DNA of 64,000 nucleotides from positions 145,395 through 209,394 of the forward strand of contig NZ_JALHAG010000001.1 in assembly GCF_022819085.1 (NCBI RefSeq), written 5' to 3'. Source of the stretch: Planococcus ruber (GTDB taxonomy: Bacteria; Bacillota; Bacilli; Bacillales_A; Planococcaceae). The position numbers and the translations under genes are program-made. Under the pieces are notes generated by a model. The model was not told the origin of the DNA and searched no databases. It worked only from the letters and a program-made list of their open reading frames with translations. This document shows positions 7,540 to 14,812 of the stretch, piece by piece. The number at the start of each line of letters is the position of its first letter. Position 1 is the stretch's first letter.

Positions 7540-8403
7540 ATGGAAATAGGCTTTATCGGAACCGGAGTCATGGGAAAAAGTTTGGTCGAGCATTTACTCG
7601 GAGCGGGGCATCAAGTATCGATCTATACGCGCACCGCTAAAAAAGCGGAAGAACTGGTGGAGAAAGGCGCAATTTTGGTGGAGTCGCCGAAACAAGTGGC
7701 AGAACGGTCAGAGGTCGTATTTACAATGGTCGGCTACCCAGCGGATGTTGAGGAAGTGTATTTCGGTGAAAATGGGCTGCTCGAGAACGCAAGAGCAGGG
7801 AGTACGCTTGTGGATATGACCACTTCGAAACCGAATCTTGCGAAGCGCATTTTCGAAGAAGCGAAAGCAAAAGGCATCGAAGCTTTGGACGCGCCGGTAT
7901 CAGGCGGTGACATTGGAGCGCAGAATGCGGTTCTTTCGATTATGGTCGGAGGGGATGAGGCGGTTTTTAGAAAATCGCTACCGCTGCTGCAATTATTTGG
8001 TGAGAATATTGTCTATCAAGGGCCTGCAGGCGCTGGCCAGCATACGAAGATGTGCAACCAGATCAATATTGCAACGAATATGATCGGTGTCTGTGAATCA
8101 TTGATTTATGCCAAAAAAGCAGGCCTTGATCCTGAAACCGTTTTGCGGTCGATTTCATCGGGAGCAGCAGGTTCCTGGTCCCTATCCAATTTGGCTCCTC
8201 GAATGATTGCCGAAGATTTTGCGCCGGGCTTCTATATTAAGCATTTTATAAAAGACATGAAAATTGCGGCAGAAGAAGCGGAAGGGATGGGCTTAGACCT
8301 GCCGGGGCTGCGCCTTTCTCTGGGGATGTATGAAGAGCTGGCCGGTCAAGGCTTTGAAGAAAACGGCACGCAGGCTTTGATCCACTACTATAAAGAATCC
8401 TAA
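7540..8403 (+). CDS. NAD(P)-dependent beta-hydroxyacid dehydrogenase (3-hydroxyisobutyrate dehydrogenase family)
   Basis: A 287-residue oxidoreductase. The N-terminal Rossmann motif GFIGTGVMGKS (about 4-14) binds NAD(P). The family signature DAPVSGGDIGA (about 114-124) is the substrate-binding loop, and the catalytic Lys is in GQHTKMCNQ (about 168-176). Substrates in the family include 3-hydroxyisobutyrate, tartronate semialdehyde and glyoxylate/succinic semialdehyde; the sequence alone does not settle which. The ATG at 7540 is chosen because GAAGGAG lies 9 bases upstream; an upstream TTG would sit inside the ribosome binding site. Monocistronic, closed by a strong terminator shared with ykyB. 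Confidence 0.9.
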   Translation: MEIGFIGTGVMGKSLVEHLLGAGHQVSIYTRTAKKAEELVEKGAILVESPKQVAERSEVVFTMVGYPADVEEVYFGENGLLENARAGSTLVDMTTSKPNLAKRIFEEAKAKGIEALDAPVSGGDIGAQNAVLSIMVGGDEAVFRKSLPLLQLFGENIVYQGPAGAGQHTKMCNQINIATNMIGVCESLIYAKKAGLDPETVLRSISSGAAGSWSLSNLAPRMIAEDFAPGFYIKHFIKDMKIAAEEAEGMGLDLPGLRLSLGMYEELAGQGFEENGTQALIHYYKES

Positions 8404-8421
8404 AAACGGTAAAAAAATAAA

Positions 8422-8450
8422 ACACCGAAAGCCGTTAAGGCTTTCGGTGT
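8422..8450. terminator. Bidirectional terminator between the dehydrogenase and ykyB
   Basis: A perfect 12-bp stem, ACACCGAAAGCC / GGCTTTCGGTGT, with a 5-base loop lies between two convergent genes. The flanking A run favours the minus direction. Confidence 0.8.
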
Positions 8451-8455
8451 GTAAA

Positions 8456-8917
8456 TCAATCGAAATAGGATTTTTTCGGCGTATAGAATCGATCCAGCTG
8501 CCGGGGTTGGTAGGATTTCGTGAATGGCTTTTTCGGTTCTTCTTTTTTCTTCGGCGTCAGGCCGGTCAATTCACTCAATAATTCTTTCGCCATCTTTAAG
8601 TTCATGCGGCTAGGCGGATTGCGGTAAGATTCATCGAGCTGGCCCAAATGTTCAAGATTTTCAAAGTCTTCTTTTTTCGGAAGCATGTGGAAATAATAAT
8701 CTCCGCATTTTACGAGGACTGAAGATTGCTGTTGACTTTTCCGGGGGTTTTTGCTGAAGTGAAGCCCGATCTTTTGGGCACGTTCTTGAAGAATCATCAT
8801 GGAAAGTGCTTCTTTTTTCAATGCATACAGATATTGATTGTCCGGCGCGGTTTTCGCGTGCCTGTTCACCGTGAAAATGGCTTGGGCGATATCAGAATCT
8901 GTTTTCTTTATGGACAT
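8456..8917 (-). CDS. ykyB: YkyB-family protein
   Basis: A 153-residue soluble protein of the Bacillales-specific YkyB family, function unknown. Recognised by the segments IAQAIFTVNRHAKTAP, KIGLHFSKNPRKSQQQ, GDYYFHMLP and YRNPPSRMNLK, which recall B. subtilis YkyB. The ATG at 8917 is preferred over an upstream codon because AAAGGA lies 8 bases ahead and the family begins there. Its position near fadH, cbpB, ccpC, dapH and dapL matches the B. subtilis ykyB-yku neighbourhood. Confidence 0.85.
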   Translation of the reverse strand: MSIKKTDSDIAQAIFTVNRHAKTAPDNQYLYALKKEALSMMILQERAQKIGLHFSKNPRKSQQQSSVLVKCGDYYFHMLPKKEDFENLEHLGQLDESYRNPPSRMNLKMAKELLSELTGLTPKKKEEPKKPFTKSYQPRQLDRFYTPKKSYFD

Positions 8918-9077
8918 GGACTCATTCCTTTCTTTGGCAATTCTTTTACAGTGCAATACAGATTCATCATATCAAAAATCGGTACGGGTGTATACCGACG
9001 CAAAGAGTGAATTTACAAAAATCAATTTCTTTGCGAGTCAGTAAGATGGGGAAACTAATGAAAAGGGGAAATGGATC

Positions 9078-9845
9078 ATGCTAACGGGAAAAACGATCAT
9101 CGTAACAGGCGGTTCAAGCGGAATGGGGCTGCATATGGCACAAAAATTTGCAGCAGAAGGCGCCAATGTTGTCATTACAGGACGCGATATGGAAAAACTG
9201 AATGAAGCGGTTAAAACGATTGCTGCACAGAAGGGGTCGGTGGAAGCTTTTCAAATGGATGTCCGGGAACCGGAGCATGCGAAGGCGATGGTGAAATTCA
9301 CGCATGAAACGTTCGGCAGCATTGACGGCCTGGTCAATAACGCCGCCGGAAATTTCATTGTCCACGCTGAAAAGCTGACGCCGAATGGCTGGCGGTCCGT
9401 CATAGATATTGTGCTGAACGGGACATTCTTCTGTTCGCATGCGGTCGGCAATTATTGGATCGAGAACGGCATCAAAGGAAACATCATCAATATGCTGGCA
9501 ACGTATGCCTGGAATGCAGGCGCTGGCGTGGCCCATTCCGCTGCAGCAAAAGCCGGCGTCATGTCGTTGACCCGGACGCTGGCTGTAGAGTGGGGAACGC
9601 AGTTCGGCATTCGGGTAAACGGCATTGCCCCTGGCCCGATTGAACGTACAGGCGGAGCGGACAAATTATGGGAATCCGAAAAAGCGGCGAAGCGGACATT
9701 GGAGTCGATTCCGATCGGCCGTCTGGGCAAACCGGAAGAAGTGGCAGAACTGGCGGCTTTCATGATGTCAGACAAAGCATCTTATATGAACGGCGAAATT
9801 GTTACGTTGGACGGCGGTCAATGGTTAAATAAATTTCCATTTTAA
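9078..9845 (+). CDS. fadH: 2,4-dienoyl-CoA reductase FadH (SDR family)
   Basis: A 255-residue short-chain dehydrogenase that reduces 2,4-dienoyl-CoA with NADPH, needed to degrade polyunsaturated fatty acids. The nucleotide-binding motif TGGSSGMG is at about 11-18 and NNAAGNF at about 87-93. The place of the usual catalytic Tyr in YxxxK is taken by Ser (HSAAAKAG, about 154-161), as is normal for dienoyl-CoA reductases, so this is a family mark and not damage. PGPIERTGG near 187 is also typical. The start follows AAAAGGGG. Separated from cbpB by about 100 bases with its own promoter. Confidence 0.88.
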   Translation: MLTGKTIIVTGGSSGMGLHMAQKFAAEGANVVITGRDMEKLNEAVKTIAAQKGSVEAFQMDVREPEHAKAMVKFTHETFGSIDGLVNNAAGNFIVHAEKLTPNGWRSVIDIVLNGTFFCSHAVGNYWIENGIKGNIINMLATYAWNAGAGVAHSAAAKAGVMSLTRTLAVEWGTQFGIRVNGIAPGPIERTGGADKLWESEKAAKRTLESIPIGRLGKPEEVAELAAFMMSDKASYMNGEIVTLDGGQWLNKFPF

Positions 9846-9887
9846 TACGGAAAGCGAAAGAACAAAATAGAATAGTTCGACTAAAGA

Positions 9888-9896
9888 TGTTATGAT
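9888..9896 (+). promoter_or_regulatory. Extended -10 promoter of cbpB
   Basis: TGT-TATGAT lies about 50 bases before the start; the -35 region is weak. Confidence 0.35.
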
Positions 9897-9948
9897 GAAA
9901 TCTAAGAAAATAGTGTGACTCGTTTAGGATGCAAAAGGAGAAGAGTAC

Positions 9949-10392
9949 ATGATTTCATTACCTAGCAGAGATTTTTTAGATACACCAATTGAAGAATTTA
10001 TCATTTCATCGGAAAAAGTCGCACATGTGCAGCTTGGCAATAGCGCCGAACATGCATTGCTTGTCTTAACAAAAACAGGCTACTCCGCTATTCCTGTATT
10101 GGATCCTAAATACCGTTTTTGCGGTTTGATCAATGCCCAGCGGATTACGGATGCGATTTTAGGCTTGGAACACATTGAATATGAACGTTTGCCCGATATA
10201 AAAGTCGACGAAATTATGCAGACAGATTTGCCGCTGATCAATATCACGGAACGTTTTCAACGCGCTTTGGATTTGTTGATTGACCAAAACTTTCTATGTG
10301 TAGTGGATGCTGAAGGCATGTTTATGGGGATTCTTACGCGCCGCGTTATCTTAAAGCAATTAAAAAAGCAGATCTATCAATTAAGAAAATAA
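9949..10392 (+). CDS. cbpB: Paired CBS-domain protein CbpB/DarB (c-di-AMP receptor)
   Basis: A 147-residue cytosolic protein made only of two CBS domains (about 15-70 and 80-140), the architecture and length of B. subtilis YkuL/DarB and Listeria CbpB. Members bind c-di-AMP; in B. subtilis the unliganded protein is reported to stimulate the (p)ppGpp synthetase Rel and pyruvate carboxylase. PycA is encoded at 55.1 kb and K+ transport subunits KtrD and KtrC at 0.2 and 33.0 kb. The start has an AAAGGAG ribosome binding site. Family is clear; ligand binding here is inferred from the family and gene position. Confidence 0.85.
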   Translation: MISLPSRDFLDTPIEEFIISSEKVAHVQLGNSAEHALLVLTKTGYSAIPVLDPKYRFCGLINAQRITDAILGLEHIEYERLPDIKVDEIMQTDLPLINITERFQRALDLLIDQNFLCVVDAEGMFMGILTRRVILKQLKKQIYQLRK

Positions 10393-10407
10393 TGTTGAAG
10401 TGTTAAG

Positions 10408-10432
10408 AAGGTCTCATTTTGAGGCCTTTTTT
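10408..10432 (+). terminator. Terminator after cbpB
   Basis: AAGGTCTC / GAGGCCTT (one U-G pair) forms an 8-bp stem with a 5-base loop and then a T run. The next gene begins about 30 bases later. Confidence 0.75.
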
Positions 10433-10459
10433 CTGTCAATTGAAGGAAGGGTCATAGAA

Positions 10460-11938
10460 ATGAAAAAAACAAATAGGCCATTGGTGCTTGCGGCCGTCAT
10501 GCTTGCCATGTTTATCGGGGCAGTAGAGGCAACCATCGTTTCAACCGCTATGCCGAGCATTTCCGCCGATTTGGGCGGTTTTGCAAAATACAGCTGGGTC
10601 TTTTCTTCTTATTTGCTCATGAGTACCGTTACTGTCCTGTTATACGGGAAATTATCGGATATATTCGGGCGAAAGCCGATTTTTGCCATCGGCGTTCTGC
10701 TTTTCCTGTTCGGTTCTTTGCTCTGCGGATTAGCTGATTCAATGGAAGTGCTGATATTTTATCGTTTTATCCAAGGAATTGGTGCGGGTGCCGTTTTGCC
10801 GATTGCTACCACGATTGTCGGCGATATCTATCCGGCGGAAGAGCGGGCGAAAATCCAAGGGTATCTATCAAGTGTCTGGGGCATTTCGGCTGTTACGGGT
10901 CCCGCGATCGGCGGAGTTCTCGTAGCAACCATCGGATGGGAATATGTCTTCTGGGTGAATATTCCTTTAGGCATCCTGGCTTTGCTTGGCGTCATGCTGT
11001 TTTTGGTAGAGCCGGCTAAAAAGTCGAAGCCTTCAATCGACTATATGGGGGCGTTTCTTTTAACGGTTTCCTTGACGGCCTTTTTATATTGGCTTGTAGA
11101 AGGCGGCGTCGGATTTCCATGGGTGTCGGTTCAGTCCGCAGCCCTTTGCGGCGGGGCATTGATCGCCTTTGCTTTCTTCATTCTTGTTGAGCGAAAAGCA
11201 GCGGATCCGATGATGCCGTTCGATATTTGGCGGAACCGCTCCATTTTATATGCGAATCTTGTTTCGCTCTTTACCGGCATAATTTTAATAGCGGTATCGA
11301 GTTATCTGCCTACATATGTCACAGGAGTGATGGAGCAGTCGGCGACAGTGGCTGGATTCACTTTGACTGCGATGTCGATTGGCTGGCCGATTGCCTCATT
11401 CTTTTCAGGAAGGCTGCTGATCAAGTTCGGCTATTTTAAAACTTCATTGGCTGGGGGTGTCTTTCTCGTCATTGGCACACTTCTCTTTGTCTTCATGGAA
11501 CCGGGATTTGGCCCGTTATGGGCGGCAATGTCGAGTTTCTTTGTAGGTGTCGGGATGGGGCTGACAAGCACTTCGTTTATCGTTTCCATCCAAGCAGCCG
11601 TTTCATACGAGCAGCGCGGGTCGGCAACAGCTTCCAATGTATTCATGCGGAATTTGGGAAGTACCATCGGAGTAGCTTTGCTTGGAAGCCTGTTGAATTC
11701 ATCTCTTTTGAAGTATTTCAAGGAGCATAACCTGGATTTGAATTTAAATTCAGTGAACGAATTGCTGACTCAAAAAGGAAGGGAAATGATACCCGCCGAA
11801 TCTATGGTTTATTTGCAGGAAGCTCTCGGCGGTGCGCTGCATAATGTCTATGCCGTGACGGCTCTATTTGCCGGCATCAGTTTCCTGCTGATCTTCGGCT
11901 TGCCAAGAAAGAAAGGAGTAGGCGCTGATGTCGAATGA
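10460..11938 (+). CDS. MDR-type MFS drug/proton antiporter (DHA2 family)
   Basis: A 492-residue transporter with about 14 membrane helices, the DHA2 (EmrB/QacA-like) layout. Helix 1 contains the start of the family's first motif, EATIVSTAMP; the loop between helices 2 and 3 has GKLSDIFGRKP (MFS motif A, about 63-73), and the antiporter motif C lies in SAVTGPAIGG. It is expected to export cationic or lipophilic compounds in exchange for protons; substrates cannot be read from sequence. ATG 10460 is preferred because GAAGGAAGG sits 9 bases ahead; an upstream in-frame codon falls inside the cbpB terminator. The end overlaps the LysR gene by 11 bases. Confidence 0.88.
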   Translation: MKKTNRPLVLAAVMLAMFIGAVEATIVSTAMPSISADLGGFAKYSWVFSSYLLMSTVTVLLYGKLSDIFGRKPIFAIGVLLFLFGSLLCGLADSMEVLIFYRFIQGIGAGAVLPIATTIVGDIYPAEERAKIQGYLSSVWGISAVTGPAIGGVLVATIGWEYVFWVNIPLGILALLGVMLFLVEPAKKSKPSIDYMGAFLLTVSLTAFLYWLVEGGVGFPWVSVQSAALCGGALIAFAFFILVERKAADPMMPFDIWRNRSILYANLVSLFTGIILIAVSSYLPTYVTGVMEQSATVAGFTLTAMSIGWPIASFFSGRLLIKFGYFKTSLAGGVFLVIGTLLFVFMEPGFGPLWAAMSSFFVGVGMGLTSTSFIVSIQAAVSYEQRGSATASNVFMRNLGSTIGVALLGSLLNSSLLKYFKEHNLDLNLNSVNELLTQKGREMIPAESMVYLQEALGGALHNVYAVTALFAGISFLLIFGLPRKKGVGADVE

Positions 11939-12803
11939 AGAATTGATCCTGAAAATTTTAGCGGAAGAAGGGAATATGCGAAAAGCGGCGGAACGGTTGT
12001 TTCTCTCACAGCCGGCGCTTTCCCAAAGGCTTCAGACGATCGAAAAAGATTGGGGTGAGCAACTGTTCATCCGCTCGCAAAAAGGGCTGACCCCGACGCC
12101 TGCGGGCGAGCTGGTCATTGAATATGCGAATGAAATGATTCAGCGCAAAGAAGAAGTTTTTGAAATTCTTCACACCTTGACGTCAAAAGTCCACGGGACT
12201 TTAAAAATCGCTTGTGCCACGATCATCGGACAAAATTGGCTGCCGAAAGTCTTAAAAGATTTCGTGACGCTCTATCCGGAGGCGAAAATACAGCTAATCA
12301 CCGGATGGAGCTCAGAAATTGTCCGTGCGCTTTATGAAGGCGAAGCCCATATCGGGATTGTGCGAGGGCATACGGACTGGAAAGGGCCGAAAATCCATTT
12401 GTTCAAAGATACGCTGTATTTGGTTGATAAGGAGATCCAGTCGCTTGATGAAGTTGTAAAAACGGAAAGGCCGTTTATCCAATTTAAAAGCGATTCGAAT
12501 TACTATGAAGAAATCCAGCAATGGTGGCAAAAGCATTTCTCATCCAATCCCAAACGCCAAATTACAGTTGACCAGATTGAAACGTGCAAGCAGATGGCCG
12601 TCAACGGCATCGGCTATGCAATTTTGCCGTCGATTACCTTAAGCGGGACAGAAGGCGTCCATATGATGCCGCTTTCGAGCAGTGCAGAAGAGTTGGAATT
12701 GACAAGGGATACGTGGCTGATCGGCTATGATGCTGCATTTCAACTTCGCCAAGTTGAGGCATTTGTCGATATAGTCAAAAAACATGCCGCTTTATTAAGC
12801 TAA
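11928..12803 (+). CDS. ccpC: LysR-family regulator CcpC
   Basis: A 291-residue LysR-type regulator. The helix-turn-helix is at about 13-45 (NMRKAAERLFLSQPALSQRL), followed by a periplasmic-binding-like effector domain with conserved TGWSSE and ETCKQMAVNGIGYAILPS segments. These match B. subtilis CcpC, the citrate-responsive repressor of citrate synthase, aconitase and its own gene. The N-terminus is a few residues shorter than the usual family start. The gene overlaps the upstream MFS gene by 11 bases, so it is probably cotranscribed with it, and it sits upstream of dapH as in B. subtilis. Confidence 0.82.
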   Translation: MSNEELILKILAEEGNMRKAAERLFLSQPALSQRLQTIEKDWGEQLFIRSQKGLTPTPAGELVIEYANEMIQRKEEVFEILHTLTSKVHGTLKIACATIIGQNWLPKVLKDFVTLYPEAKIQLITGWSSEIVRALYEGEAHIGIVRGHTDWKGPKIHLFKDTLYLVDKEIQSLDEVVKTERPFIQFKSDSNYYEEIQQWWQKHFSSNPKRQITVDQIETCKQMAVNGIGYAILPSITLSGTEGVHMMPLSSSAEELELTRDTWLIGYDAAFQLRQVEAFVDIVKKHAALLS

Positions 12804-12830
12804 AGTAATGAATTTAATCGCTATGTCCGT

Positions 12831-12836
12831 TATAAT
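12831..12836 (+). promoter_or_regulatory. -10 box before dapH
   Basis: A perfect TATAAT lies about 30 bases before the dapH start; no good -35 is seen. Confidence 0.35.
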
Positions 12837-12867
12837 TACAGCATAACTTATGGAAAGAGGTAGAATA

Positions 12868-13581
12868 ATGGAACAAATGAATGCAGAACAAATTATTTCG
12901 TACATACAGAACGCAAAAAAATCAACACCTGTGAAAGTTTACATAAAAGGCCAGAACGTAGCGGCCTTGGATTTTGGAAAAGAAGCTAAAGTGTTTGGCG
13001 AAGGCAATAACGCAGTTGTTTTCGGTGAATGGGCTGACGTCCAGAAAGCGCTAGAAGAGCACGCGGCAGTTATTGAAGATTCAGTAGTTGAAAATGACCG
13101 CAGAAATTCAGCGATTCCGTTAGTGGATATGAAAAACATCAACAGCCGTATCGAACCAGGTGCCTTTATCCGTGAGAATGTTGAAATCGGCAATAATTGC
13201 ATCATCATGATGGGTGCTGTGATCAATATTGGTGCAGTCATCGGCGATGGCACAATGATTGACATGGGCGTTATCCTTGGCGGCCGTGCAACGGTAGGGA
13301 AGAATTGCCATATTGGCGCGGGGGCAGTACTAGCGGGCGTTATTGAGCCGGCATCTGCAACACCGGTAATTGTGGAAGATAATGTCATGATCGGCGCAAA
13401 CGCTGTGGTACTCGAAGGCGTTCGCATCGGAAAAGGCGCAGTTGTCGCAGCAGGCGCAATCGTTATTGAAGATGTTCCTGAAAATGCAGTGGTTGGCGGC
13501 ACGCCGGCGCGCGTTTTAAAATTGATGGATGAAAAAACACGGGCGAAAACGGAAATCAAACACGAACTTCGCCAGTTGTAA
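12868..13581 (+). CDS. dapH: Tetrahydrodipicolinate N-acetyltransferase DapH
   Basis: A 237-residue trimeric left-handed beta-helix acetyltransferase that acetylates tetrahydrodipicolinate in the acetyl branch of diaminopimelate/lysine synthesis, feeding peptidoglycan. An N-terminal alpha/beta domain (1-80) precedes hexapeptide repeats (about 95-225; for example [24 protein letters not shown]). Length equals the B. subtilis enzyme. ATG 12868 is chosen for its AAAGAGG at 7 bases; an upstream codon at 12850 lacks one. dapL follows after 13 bases. Confidence 0.93.
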   Translation: MEQMNAEQIISYIQNAKKSTPVKVYIKGQNVAALDFGKEAKVFGEGNNAVVFGEWADVQKALEEHAAVIEDSVVENDRRNSAIPLVDMKNINSRIEPGAFIRENVEIGNNCIIMMGAVINIGAVIGDGTMIDMGVILGGRATVGKNCHIGAGAVLAGVIEPASATPVIVEDNVMIGANAVVLEGVRIGKGAVVAAGAIVIEDVPENAVVGGTPARVLKLMDEKTRAKTEIKHELRQL

Positions 13582-13594
13582 TCGGGGAACACAG

Positions 13595-14710
13595 ATGGAT
13601 TTAGTGAAAATCAGAAGAGAACTGCATCAAATTCCGGAAATCGGTTTTCAGGAAGTGAAGACGCAATCGTATTTAAAGGATATTCTATCGGCTTTTCCAC
13701 AGGAGCGCCTGGAAATCATCCAATGGAAAACCGGACTGGCTGTTAAAGTCCGGGGCTTGAATCCAACAAAGCTTATTGGTTGGCGCACCGATATTGACGG
13801 CCTTCCGATACAAGAAGAAACAGGCCATGATTTTCAATCCACTCATCCTGGATTTATGCATGCCTGCGGACACGATATCCATATGGCCAATGCCATCGGG
13901 CTTCTTGAGAGGCTGATAGAAGATCCGATTGCTGATGATGCCGTGATTTTATTTCAACCGGCAGAAGAAGGGCCGGGGGGTGCCTTGCCTTTCCGGGAAT
14001 GGCTAAAAAACGAACAGCCTTCGTTTTTGCCGGACCAAATTTATGCTTTGCATATTGCTCCTGAGTTGCCGGTTGGAACGGTCGCGACAAAACCCGGACT
14101 GTTATTTGCGAATACCTCTGAATTGTTTATCGACCTTCATGGGAAAGGCGGACATGCGGCGTTTCCCCATTTAACGGAAGACATGGCCGTTGCGGGAGCC
14201 GCGCTGCTGATGCAGCTGCAGACGATTGTCAGCCGCAACGTGAACCCGATGGATTCAGCAGTCCTGACGGTCGGGAAGTTCACTGCAGGAACGGTCCAAA
14301 ATATCATCGCTGAAAAAGCACGGCTTGAAGGAACCATCCGTACCTTGAATCTGCCGTCGATGCTGAAAGTGAAACAGCGGATAGAAGCGATGTGCCGGGC
14401 AATTGAAGAAGGCTATCAATGCAAAATATCGATTGACTACGGTTCAAGTTATTTGGAAGTGAACAATAACGAAGAATTGGCCAAAGCATTCTTAAGATTC
14501 GCTGAAAATTATACTGGCATTTTGGCAAAAAGAAGCGAGGCGGCTATGACCGGCGAAGACTTTGGTTATTTTACAGAGGAATTGCCAGGTGTCATGTTTT
14601 GGGCTGGAGTAGATTCGGAGTTTGGGCTGCATCATTCCAGATTGAATCCAAACGAATCGGTGCTGGAAATATTGCCGAAGTTTATCCATCAATTTTTCAA
14701 GCAACTTTAA
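13595..14710 (+). CDS. dapL: N-acetyldiaminopimelate deacetylase DapL (M20 peptidase family)
   Basis: A 371-residue M20-type metallo-amidase that removes the acetyl group from N-acetyl-LL-diaminopimelate. HACGHDIHMA (about 88-97) and EEGPGGA (about 126-132) hold metal and catalytic residues, the latter including the catalytic Glu. A dimerisation lid domain lies in the middle, and the C-terminal LHHSR motif contributes a metal ligand. The ATG at 13595 follows CGGGGA and directly follows dapH, matching the family start; a longer reading frame runs back into dapH but is an overlap artefact. Same operon as dapH. Confidence 0.92.
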   Translation: MDLVKIRRELHQIPEIGFQEVKTQSYLKDILSAFPQERLEIIQWKTGLAVKVRGLNPTKLIGWRTDIDGLPIQEETGHDFQSTHPGFMHACGHDIHMANAIGLLERLIEDPIADDAVILFQPAEEGPGGALPFREWLKNEQPSFLPDQIYALHIAPELPVGTVATKPGLLFANTSELFIDLHGKGGHAAFPHLTEDMAVAGAALLMQLQTIVSRNVNPMDSAVLTVGKFTAGTVQNIIAEKARLEGTIRTLNLPSMLKVKQRIEAMCRAIEEGYQCKISIDYGSSYLEVNNNEELAKAFLRFAENYTGILAKRSEAAMTGEDFGYFTEELPGVMFWAGVDSEFGLHHSRLNPNESVLEILPKFIHQFFKQL

Positions 14711-14711
14711 A

Positions 14712-14743
14712 AGTGGCCGGCGTGCAGCTGGCCGCTTTTTTTC
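14712..14743 (+). terminator. Terminator of dapH-dapL
   Basis: AGTGGCCGGC / GCTGGCCGCT, a 10-bp stem with two G-U pairs and a 5-base loop, followed by TTTTTTT. Confidence 0.85.
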
Positions 14744-14812
14744 TATGCAGATGGAACTAAATCCGTTCAACAGCGTACTACTTAATAGAGAGAATAATAG
14801 GGGGGGGTTCAT

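Noticed and set aside
9520..9570. Loss of the catalytic Tyr in the SDR enzyme as a sign of inactivation
   Set aside because: Replacement of the Tyr by Ser with retained Lys (HSAAAKAG) is normal in the FadH/2,4-dienoyl-CoA reductase branch.
12939..13592. A 217-residue open frame on the minus strand over dapH
   Set aside because: It is antisense to a clear hexapeptide-repeat enzyme; its Ser/Thr/Pro/Ala-rich composition is a by-product of dapH codon use, and no ribosome binding site is seen.
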